27,627 nt of DNA from a virus, in the IMG/VR virus record IMGVR_UViG_3300026078_000076, positions 1 to 27,627 of that record, one strand, 5' to 3'. The notes beneath the pieces were generated by a model, which had not been told where the DNA came from, searched no databases, and saw only the letters and a program-made list of their open reading frames with translations. The translations under genes and the position numbers were made by a program. Shown piece by piece: positions 6,171-11,515 of this stretch (position 1 is its first letter; each line of letters begins with the position of its first letter).

Positions 6171-6773
6171 ATGGCGAAAACATCCGTTTCCCCCATCGAC
6201 ACCAGACCGCTTGGCGGGTCCCACTCATGGGCGCGCAGCAATGGCACCTACATCTCGGGGCGCGCCTACATCGACGGCGCCGACGAGACCGCCTGCGAGA
6301 TGGAGGCCAAGTGGGGCGCTGACCGATTGCGGCTTCTGGTCTCGCCCGAGCTGCGGGAGAAGTTCGACCGCCAGCGCTACCTGTTCAACCAGGCGATCTG
6401 GCATGGCGACCTCGAAGCGGTGCGCCGGGAGTCAGGCCGCATGGTCAACGCCTGGCTGGCGCTCGATGCTGCCGCGACTGCCGCCGGCAAGGTGGGGCTG
6501 TCGCCGAAGGTCTGGGAGATCGCGGACGAGGGCAGGGTGATCGCGATCGTCCCGACCGACCATGACGCTGCGGCCGTCAATGCCGATGGGCGCGAGGTCG
6601 TGGTGTACACGCTCGAAGAGATCGGACGGCTGTTGCGTGCGTACCCGGATATCGCGGTCGCCAAGCAGGTCTTCCCTGGCGCGACCGTGAGTGAAATCCG
6701 GAAGTCGGTCGAGGATCCCTTGAATGCGATCCCCGACACCAAGGACGATCTGAACGACGAAATCGGATTTTGA
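6171..6773 (+). CDS. Phage protein of unknown function with SSB-like C-terminal tip (200 aa)
   Basis: A soluble 200-aa protein. Its middle (MEAKWGADRLRLLVSPELRE, then FDRQRYLFNQAIWHGDLEAV) is strongly helical and resembles a family common in Hyphomicrobiales phages. The C-terminus is an acidic run ending DDLNDEIGF, which closely resembles the DDDIPF tip by which bacterial SSB recruits replication and repair proteins. The gene follows the putative origin and has a good Shine-Dalgarno (GGCGGGAGA before 6171). I infer a replication or recombination accessory role, possibly recruiting host SSB-interacting proteins. The fold is not recognised. Confidence 0.7.
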   Translation: MAKTSVSPIDTRPLGGSHSWARSNGTYISGRAYIDGADETACEMEAKWGADRLRLLVSPELREKFDRQRYLFNQAIWHGDLEAVRRESGRMVNAWLALDAAATAAGKVGLSPKVWEIADEGRVIAIVPTDHDAAAVNADGREVVVYTLEEIGRLLRAYPDIAVAKQVFPGATVSEIRKSVEDPLNAIPDTKDDLNDEIGF

Positions 6774-6783
6774 GGGGCATCAC

Positions 6784-7362
6784 ATGAACGCACCAACCCG
6801 CCGCATCACCGGGAAGAAGCGACAGCCATACGACCCAGCCGCCCACGACCGAAGGGCAACGGACCTGCTTCGGAATGCTCAGGTGGCTCCGATTGAGGTG
6901 GACGACCCCATGGAGCTGGGGGCAAAGCTGATCGTGATCCGCTCGACGCGGGATGATCCTCTCGGAGACATGCACGCCCGCGACCAAATCGACGAGGCTC
7001 AATATCACGCCGGTAGGGCGTTCCAGCACGACTTCGAGACGGCGGAGCGAGGACCGAGGGCGATCGATCCAAGCAAGGAAGCGGTTGACGGTGGAGTGAT
7101 GCCAGAACCGATTACGGAGGCCCAGCGTCGCGCGGCGCGGCAACTGGCTGTCGTGTACCGTGCGCTCGGCCAAGACGGCTCAGCGATCGCCCACGAGGTT
7201 CTGGTGCATGGGAAAACGCGGTCGCAGATTGCGGCGTCTCGCGGACTGGTTGGCGAGAGGTGGGAGAAATACTACGGCCTTCGGTTTCGGGAGTGCCTGG
7301 ATTGCATGGCGGGGATTTACGGTTTTACTATGGTGGGACGTGGGCAAGGAGCGCTGAGGTGA
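6784..7362 (+). CDS. DUF6456-like helical/HTH regulator (192 aa)
   Basis: The N-terminal half is basic and polar, with no clear fold. The C-terminal half (~105-185) reads EAQRRAARQLAVVYRALG, GSAIAHEVLVHGKTRSQIAA and YGLRFRECLDCMAGIYGF. This follows the pattern of a DUF6456-type domain found in alphaproteobacterial regulators and phages, in which VLVxGKTxxxIA is a helix-turn-helix-like core. In phages such proteins often sit at the end of the early region, so it may activate or antiterminate late genes; that is inferred from position. The family assignment is from memory of the motif pattern. The stop overlaps a GTG of a tiny frame (GTGA at 7359-7362). Confidence 0.65.
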   Translation: MNAPTRRITGKKRQPYDPAAHDRRATDLLRNAQVAPIEVDDPMELGAKLIVIRSTRDDPLGDMHARDQIDEAQYHAGRAFQHDFETAERGPRAIDPSKEAVDGGVMPEPITEAQRRAARQLAVVYRALGQDGSAIAHEVLVHGKTRSQIAASRGLVGERWEKYYGLRFRECLDCMAGIYGFTMVGRGQGALR

Positions 7363-7450
7363 CCGAGGATTTGATCGCTCTGGTTTCCATTGGAGTGGGT
7401 GCCTCGATCGGGCCGTAATCACCAGCCTAGTCGGCGGCCCGTTCTTTTAA
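7359..7450 (+). pseudogene. Possible frameshifted mini membrane ORF
   Basis: From the GTG at 7359 a 19-residue frame reads VTEDLIALVSIGVGASIGP and stops at 7416-7418. If one base were restored near 7411 the frame would continue as AVITSLVGGPFF to a stop at 7448-7450. That would give a ~30-residue hydrophobic peptide with one transmembrane helix. The GTGA overlap with the upstream gene suggests coupling. A one-base deletion, a sequencing error or pure chance are all possible. Confidence 0.2.
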
Positions 7451-7460
7451 AGAGGCGGCA

Positions 7461-7799
7461 ATGACACTAAAGCAACTTTGGTCAATTGTACGTGGTCGCC
7501 AAACCGGCTTCCGCTGGGCCAATATGTCGTGGACCTTTTATCCGGATGGCGATCCGATGAACAAGCGGGAGCCCCACATGAGCGATATCGCTGAGCGACT
7601 GCACCAGATGATGCTGCGGCCGGGCTTCCAGAGCCGCGAAGATCAGGAAACTTTGCTTGATGGTAGAGCCGCAATATTAGCTCTTAGAGTCCTCTTGGGT
7701 GAAGCCCTCAGTAGCCGCGCCCCCGATTATGTAGAAGTCGAGTTCCCGGGATGGTCGGAGCGCGTCAAACGCATTCTGGTGCAAGCAGAAAGAAAGTGA
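7461..7799 (+). CDS. Hypothetical protein (112 aa)
   Basis: The ATG at 7461 has a good Shine-Dalgarno (AAAGAGGCGG). An internal in-frame ATG at 7578 (MSDIAERLHQMM) also has a purine-rich site and would give a 73-aa product whose helical character looks more conserved. The first 39 residues (with WSIVRGRQTGFRWANMSW) could then be a leader or a separate small segment. The body is helical and acidic, ending FPGWSERVKRILVQAERK. No family is recognised. It lies in the accessory block between early and late genes. Confidence 0.55.
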   Translation: MTLKQLWSIVRGRQTGFRWANMSWTFYPDGDPMNKREPHMSDIAERLHQMMLRPGFQSREDQETLLDGRAAILALRVLLGEALSSRAPDYVEVEFPGWSERVKRILVQAERK

Positions 7800-7806
7800 T
7801 CACGGT

Positions 7807-8091
7807 ATGAGCGACAATATCGTCAATCGACTTCGCTTCGATGCCGCTCGCGTTGAGCTAGGTTTTTCGAGGGGTATCGCCATGAACATGGAAGAGGCGG
7901 CCGGTACGCTTGAAAAGCTGCAAGCGGTCTACGAAGCGGCTCGCGGCCTTTGCCACGGTCACGACTGGAACGAAGGCACACAGGCCAAGCTACATGGATA
8001 CAGGAACAAGCTGATCAAGGCCGTGGACGCCATTGAGAAGCTACCCGACGCGGCCGGTGTGTCGATCTCGGCACCTCCCCGCTCTCCCTGA
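7807..8091 (+). CDS. Hypothetical helical protein (94 aa)
   Basis: A small, mostly helical soluble protein with a mid-region MEEAAGTLEKLQAVYEAARG and a second helix YRNKLIKAVDAIEKLPDA. It begins 8 nt after the previous stop, and AGAAAGAAAG upstream may serve as ribosome binding site. The first 26 residues may be leader-like, since a second ATG at 7882 begins MNMEEAAG. No domain is recognised. It is the last gene before the non-coding stretch 8092-8416. Confidence 0.55.
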   Translation: MSDNIVNRLRFDAARVELGFSRGIAMNMEEAAGTLEKLQAVYEAARGLCHGHDWNEGTQAKLHGYRNKLIKAVDAIEKLPDAAGVSISAPPRSP

Positions 8092-8132
8092 GACCACGCT
8101 GCGGCGCGGTAAACCGATCTGTGTAATTCCAG

Positions 8133-8162
8133 TTGACAGGACCAGTAACTCAGGTGCATATT
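8133..8162 (+). promoter_or_regulatory. Candidate sigma70 promoter
   Basis: A perfect -35 hexamer TTGACA (8133-8138) is followed after 18 nt by CATATT (8157-8162), which matches TATAAT at four of six positions. It lies in a 325-bp stretch with no convincing gene and points at a series of hairpins ending in an intrinsic terminator. Confidence 0.5.
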
Positions 8163-8167
8163 GCCAT

Positions 8168-8298
8168 CGTCGCAAGAGTTTTGGTTCGACCATGTAGCTT
8201 GGGTATTGAGGCTACCGCGCTTGCCCGCTGGCTGGAGTAGAAGCCAGCTACCAGGATCGCCAAATTAGCCCGCCCAGAGGAATCTGAGGCGGGCTTTT
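8168..8298 (+). ncRNA. Candidate structured small RNA (~130 nt)
   Basis: Downstream of the TTGACA promoter there are three consecutive stem-loops and no plausible ORF. GTAGC (8194-8198) pairs with GCTAC (8211-8215). GCTGGCT (8227-8233) pairs with AGCCAGC (8242-8248), leaving an 8-nt loop GGAGTAGA. AGCCCGCC (8267-8274) pairs with GGCGGGCT (8288-8295), followed by a short T-run. Promoter, stems and terminator in order is the layout of a free-standing sRNA. It does not fold as a tRNA. The alternative is that the terminator simply ends the early operon. The 5' end is estimated. Confidence 0.4.
8267..8298 (+). terminator. Intrinsic terminator
   Basis: An 8-bp perfect GC-rich stem (8267-8274 with 8288-8295) with a 13-nt loop is followed by TTTT (8295-8298). 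The rightward orientation would end the early/accessory transcript or the candidate sRNA before the acb2-like block. Confidence 0.75.
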
Positions 8299-8416
8299 CC
8301 GTTCGCGCGGCGCCTTTGAGCAAACCAAGTCGCTGCATCTCCCCTGCATACGGCCGATTACGTGCCGAGAGCGCTTAACTGCCGGGCAGCCGCGCGAAAC
8401 CAACCAGGAGCCCACC

Positions 8417-8518
8417 ATGTCCAAGAAGCATTTGAAGCGCCTCGCCAAGAGGATCGCGAGCGGGAAGGCTGTTATCGTCGCGCACAAGGGCAAGGTTTAT
8501 CCGTTCAAGGCGAAGTGA
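8417..8518 (+). CDS. Tiny basic protein (33 aa)
   Basis: An ATG at 8417 preceded by AGGAG (8406-8410) opens a 33-codon frame. It starts MSKKHLKRLAKRIASGKAVI and ends GKVYPFKAK. About one third of the residues are Lys, Arg or His, suggesting nucleic-acid binding or interaction with an acidic host protein. It is the first gene after the intrinsic terminator and shortly precedes the Acb2-like gene. No family is recognised. The good ribosome binding site and the amphipathic basic helix make it credible despite its length. Confidence 0.5.
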   Translation: MSKKHLKRLAKRIASGKAVIVAHKGKVYPFKAK

Positions 8519-8623
8519 TTTGGGGACAATGGCCAGCGGAGCAAGCGGCTCCGTCACGACTGGTGATCAGAGACCATTTTCCGAGCCTGACGGATTCAGG
8601 CAAAGCGAAACAGGAGAGCCAAG

Positions 8624-8851
8624 ATGGCTTCTGTCGATAGCACTTCCGACGCCCGCACCGTGAACAACACCATGCGGCACGCTTACCGCGTTCTGTCCGA
8701 CGCCGAGAAGGCGAACATGTCCGCGATTAAGGATAAGGGCCTTGAATTTCACGACCTGATCGCCGGCATGGGCAACAGCCGCGAAATCTCGCTTGCCAAG
8801 ACCAAGATCGAAGAAGCGGTCATGTGGGCCGTCAAGCACATCACGGCTTGA
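8624..8851 (+). CDS. acb2-like: Acb2/Tad1-like cyclic nucleotide sponge (anti-CBASS/anti-Thoeris candidate)
   Basis: A 75-aa, all-helical protein. After a short variable N-terminus, residues 18-39 read RHAYRVLSDAEKANMSAIKD, and residues 52-75 read REISLAKTKIEEAVMWAVKH plus ITA. This is the two-helix hairpin pattern of the Acb2/Tad1 family: YRxLS..E...M..IK in helix 1, and RE...AxTxIEEAxMWAVKxIT in helix 2. Characterised members form oligomers that bind cyclic di- or trinucleotides or cyclic-ADP-ribose signals, starving CBASS or Thoeris effectors. Y21 and K36 are 15 residues apart, the same spacing I recall for the ligand-contacting Tyr11 and Lys26 of Acb2 from phage PaMx33. The Shine-Dalgarno is CAGGAGAG before 8624. 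Ligand specificity cannot be read from the sequence. Confidence 0.8.
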   Translation: MASVDSTSDARTVNNTMRHAYRVLSDAEKANMSAIKDKGLEFHDLIAGMGNSREISLAKTKIEEAVMWAVKHITA

Positions 8852-8855
8852 CCCT

Positions 8856-9029
8856 ATGGAAATGATCAAAAGTCCGCTCTCCAACACTCTTGAGCAAAAC
8901 GAAGCCGAGCTGCGCGCGTTTGATAGCAGCCGCAAGCCGGAGTCTCGCACGTATTCACCAAATGGTGCGCGGGAAGTGGCAAGGCGGCTGCGGCAAATGG
9001 AGCGCATCAGGTCGAAGGCGGAGGCTTAG
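8856..9029 (+). CDS. Small hypothetical protein (57 aa)
   Basis: The ATG at 8856 lies 4 nt after the Acb2-like stop, so it is probably translationally coupled to it. It encodes MEMIKSPLSNTLEQNEAELR, a polar linker, and a very basic C-terminal helix (GAREVARRLRQMERIRSKAE). It is likely helical, with no recognised domain. Close coupling to an anti-defence gene makes a related counter-defence or regulatory role possible, but this is only context. Confidence 0.55.
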   Translation: MEMIKSPLSNTLEQNEAELRAFDSSRKPESRTYSPNGAREVARRLRQMERIRSKAEA

Positions 9030-9031
9030 CT

Positions 9032-9157
9032 GTGGATCACGCGATCACCGTTGGCAATGTGGTCATGGTTGGCGGGATCGCGCTGACCGTTATTACAGTT
9101 TGTGGCTGCGCCCTTCTGGTGCTCAGCATTCTAAACCCGTTCCGCAGCGGCCACTAG
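9032..9157 (+). CDS. Single-span small membrane protein (41 aa, GTG start)
   Basis: A GTG at 9032, two bases after the previous stop and with GCGGAGG upstream, opens a 41-codon frame. It has one clear transmembrane helix (MVGGIALTVITVCGCALLVL), a short polar N-terminus (DHAITVGN) and a C-terminal SILNPFRSGH. The hydrophobic span of ~22 residues followed by an Arg suggests an N-out or N-in single-pass inner membrane peptide. The function is unknown. Tiny membrane proteins in phage accessory blocks can act in superinfection exclusion or lysis timing; nothing here distinguishes these. Confidence 0.6.
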   Translation: MDHAITVGNVVMVGGIALTVITVCGCALLVLSILNPFRSGH

Positions 9158-9222
9158 CTCCAAGCACACTGCCAGCGCACTTCTCCGTGCCAGCTCCGAG
9201 TCGAACTGAGAGTAGTCCCCAA

Positions 9223-9393
9223 ATGATCGTCTTCGACTTCCCCTCCATCAACCGCAAGCTCAACTGCCAAGAGCAGAAAGCCGAGTTCGAGGCGAAGCAC
9301 CCCAAGTCAGAACCTCCGGTCTACTGGCCCATGTACGGGGTAGGCGTTGGCGGCATTGCTCCGTTCATCGCTCCTGACAGAGATCCGGCTTAG
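9223..9393 (+). CDS. Small hypothetical protein (56 aa)
   Basis: This frame reads MIVFDFPSINRKLNCQEQKA, then an EFEAKHPKSEPPVYWPMYGV segment, and ends with a Gly/Pro-rich tail. The start has only a weak purine stretch upstream (GAGAGTAG). The Pro-, Tyr- and Trp-containing centre is unusual for a random frame. No domain is recognised. It lies just before the terminase genes. Confidence 0.4.
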   Translation: MIVFDFPSINRKLNCQEQKAEFEAKHPKSEPPVYWPMYGVGVGGIAPFIAPDRDPA

Positions 9394-9406
9394 ACCCATC
9401 ACGCAA

Positions 9407-9655
9407 ATGTCTAAAACTCCTACCGATATCCGCTCTTTGGCGCGCAGTCATACCGAAACGGCCATATCTGCTTTGGCTGGCATTGCGCAGAACGGCCAGT
9501 CGGAAGCGGCGCGGGTTTCTGCGGCTGTCGCCCTACTCGATCGGGGCTGGGGCAAGCCCGCTCAGCCGGTTGATGGGGACGGCGAGGGCGGAGCTATCCA
9601 GCTCGTCCACAAGATCGAGCGCGTGATTGTCCAGTCTTCAAATCAAGACGGCTAA
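9407..9655 (+). CDS. Probable terminase small-subunit-like protein (82 aa)
   Basis: An 82-aa helical protein that ends inside the large terminase gene (29-bp overlap). The segment LARSHTETAISALAGIAQNG with AARVSAAVALLDRGWGKPAQ is a two-helix repeat often found immediately before large terminases of alphaproteobacterial phages, where it is commonly labelled as small terminase or hypothetical. It is shorter than usual small terminases (~140-180 aa) and lacks an obvious N-terminal DNA-binding HTH. It may be a minimal DNA-recognition subunit or an adaptor. The assignment rests on position and motif. Confidence 0.5.
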   Translation: MSKTPTDIRSLARSHTETAISALAGIAQNGQSEAARVSAAVALLDRGWGKPAQPVDGDGEGGAIQLVHKIERVIVQSSNQDG

Positions 9656-10940
9656 GGTATTCGAGCCGCTTCTTCACCCGTCCCGCTACAAGGGGGCACA
9701 TGGAGGGCGCGGCTCGGGAAAGTCCCACTTCTTCGGCGAACTTGCGGTTGAGGACGCGCTAAGGGCGCCTGGCGACTTCGGTGAGGGCCTGCGGATGGTG
9801 TGCATCCGAGAGGTCCAGAAGGACCTAACGCAGTCCTCCAAGCTTCTGATCGAGGACAAGATCAGGCGGCTCGGTCTGACGGAAGCGGACGGCTTCAAGC
9901 CATGGAATGATCGGATCGAGCTGCCCAAAGATGGGGTGGTGATCTTCAAGGGCATGAAGGACTACTCGGCGGACTCGGTAAAGTCGCTGGAGGGCTTCCA
10001 CCGGGCCTGGATGGAGGAGGCGCAGTCGATCTCGGCGCGCTCGCTGTCCTTGCTGCGGCCGACAATCCGGTCTCCAGGATCTGAGATTTGGGCAAGCTGG
10101 AACCCGACGCGCAAGAGCGATGCGGTCGATGATTTCTTCCGTGGGCCGCAGGGCGCCCCGAAGGGCGCAACGGTGATCCAGGCCAATTGGCGGGACAATC
10201 CGTTCTGGACGGCAGAGCTTGAGGCTGAGCGCCAGATCGAATTAGAGCGCTATCCCGAGCGCTACGACCACACTTACGAGGGCGGATATGCCTCGGCCTT
10301 CGAGGGTGCTTACTTCGCCGGCCTGCTCTCAGAGGCCAAGCGCAAGGGCAGGATAGGGGTTGTCGCGGCGGACCCGTTGTTGCCGCTGCGTGCCTTTATC
10401 GACATCGGCGGGTCTGGTGCGAATGCCGACGCCTTCACCATCTGGATTGTCCAGTGGGTAGGGCAGGAAATTCGCGTTCTCGACTATTACGAAGCGATCG
10501 GCCAGGTGCTCGCCTATCACGTCGCGTGGCTTCGGCAGAATGGCTACGAAAAGGCCATCCTGTATCTGCCGCACGATGGCGTCAACGAAAACAATATCAC
10601 CGGCAAGCGTTACGAAGATCACCTTCGCGAGGCTGGCTTCGCTGTAGAGCCGCCTGTCAAGAACCAGGGCAAGGGCGCCGCCGCAATGCGGATCGAGGCG
10701 CTGCGCCGGCTTGGCCCACAGCTTTGGTTCAACGAGACAACCACGGAGCCCGGCCGTCAGGCATTGGGCTTCTACCATGAACGGAAAGACGAAACGCGCA
10801 ATGTCGGACTTGGGCCGGAACACGATTGGTCGTCGCATGCCGCGGACGCGCTGGGCCTGATGGCGATTTGCTATGAAGAGCCGGGCAGGGCTGCGAACTT
10901 CAATCGCCCCATCAACTACCCGAGCATGGGCGTAGCCTGA
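9627..10940 (+). CDS. terL: Terminase large subunit (ATPase-nuclease)
   Basis: A 437-aa DNA packaging motor. Walker A is GGRGSGKS (26-33), the Walker B/catalytic pair is WMEEAQ (~128-133), and a coupling motif-like region is WASWNPTRKSDAVDDFF. The C-terminal RNase H-fold nuclease has AFIDIGGSGANADAF (first Asp), YLPHDG (second Asp) and DWSSHAADALGLM (third acidic site). The length and motifs fit the PBSX/Terminase_3-6 type. Translation starts at a TTG (9627) inside the preceding gene; there is no upstream ATG in frame. It ends TGATG with the portal start. The enzyme cuts concatemers and pumps DNA into the prohead. Confidence 0.9.
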   Translation: MSSLQIKTAKVFEPLLHPSRYKGAHGGRGSGKSHFFGELAVEDALRAPGDFGEGLRMVCIREVQKDLTQSSKLLIEDKIRRLGLTEADGFKPWNDRIELPKDGVVIFKGMKDYSADSVKSLEGFHRAWMEEAQSISARSLSLLRPTIRSPGSEIWASWNPTRKSDAVDDFFRGPQGAPKGATVIQANWRDNPFWTAELEAERQIELERYPERYDHTYEGGYASAFEGAYFAGLLSEAKRKGRIGVVAADPLLPLRAFIDIGGSGANADAFTIWIVQWVGQEIRVLDYYEAIGQVLAYHVAWLRQNGYEKAILYLPHDGVNENNITGKRYEDHLREAGFAVEPPVKNQGKGAAAMRIEALRRLGPQLWFNETTTEPGRQALGFYHERKDETRNVGLGPEHDWSSHAADALGLMAICYEEPGRAANFNRPINYPSMGVA

Positions 10941-11515
10941 TGCCCAAGATGTCAACGCTCGACGTGCAGACCGCGTTGAGCGCGGAAAAGGCCAACGCGC
11001 TGGCGGCAATCACGGCTGCGCAACTCGCCGAAGACCGTGCCCAGGCTATGGCCTACTATCTCGGTGATATGTCGCAGGACATGCCGAGCCAGGCCGGGCG
11101 CTCCAAGGCCGTCTCGACGGACGTTGCCGACACCATCGAAGGCCTGATGCCGAGCCTGATGGATATCTTCGCGGGCTCTGACGAGGTTGTCAGGTTTGAG
11201 CCTGTCGGCCCTGAGGATGAGGAGGCGGCCCAGCAAGAGACTGATTACGTGAACCATGTGTTCATGCAGCAGAATCCCGGCTTTATGGTGCTGTACGGCT
11301 TCGTCAAGGACGCGCTGTTGTCCAAGGTCGGCATCGTCAAGGTTTGGTGGGAGGAGCGCGAGGAAGAGCAGCGCGAGACCTATTACGACCTGACGGAAGA
11401 GCAGTTCATGGTGCTGTCGCAGGAGGTCTTGCAATCGGACGGCGCGATGAAGATCGTTGAGCACACGGTCAACAACGAGCCGGAAGCGAACGAGCCCAGC
11501 GAGGCGACGAGCTGA
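10940..11515 (+). CDS. Portal protein, N-terminal part (split gene)
   Basis: This 191-aa ORF carries the N-terminal wing of a podovirus portal. It includes EDRAQAMAYYLGDMSQDMPS, the conserved GRSKAVSTDVADTIEGLMPS, and SDEVVRFEPVGPEDEEAAQQ, with GFVKDALLSKVGIVKVWWEE in the middle. In relatives as I know them, these motifs belong to a single ~700-750-aa portal. Here the frame stops at 11515 after a Glu/Asn-rich tail, and the next ORF opens at the same base (TGATG), in another frame. 191 + 568 residues make 759, a normal full portal length. The start overlaps the terL stop (TGATG). Together the two pieces would form the 12-mer DNA channel. Confidence 0.85.
   Translation: MPKMSTLDVQTALSAEKANALAAITAAQLAEDRAQAMAYYLGDMSQDMPSQAGRSKAVSTDVADTIEGLMPSLMDIFAGSDEVVRFEPVGPEDEEAAQQETDYVNHVFMQQNPGFMVLYGFVKDALLSKVGIVKVWWEEREEEQRETYYDLTEEQFMVLSQEVLQSDGAMKIVEHTVNNEPEANEPSEATS

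Noticed and set aside
5672-6247. Minus-strand frames running through the repeat region
   Set aside because: Their sequence similarity is created by the DNA repeats; they overlap the primase end and have no recognisable domain or ribosome binding site.
8161-8260. tRNA, suggested by GGTTCGACC at 8183-8191
   Set aside because: The flanking bases do not form a T-arm stem, and no acceptor or anticodon arms can be built on either strand.
8529-8663. 44-codon frame starting MASGASGSVTTGDQ
   Set aside because: It has a weak GGGGA site upstream but overlaps the Acb2-like gene and its ribosome binding site. The composition is not convincing. Kept only as a remote possibility.
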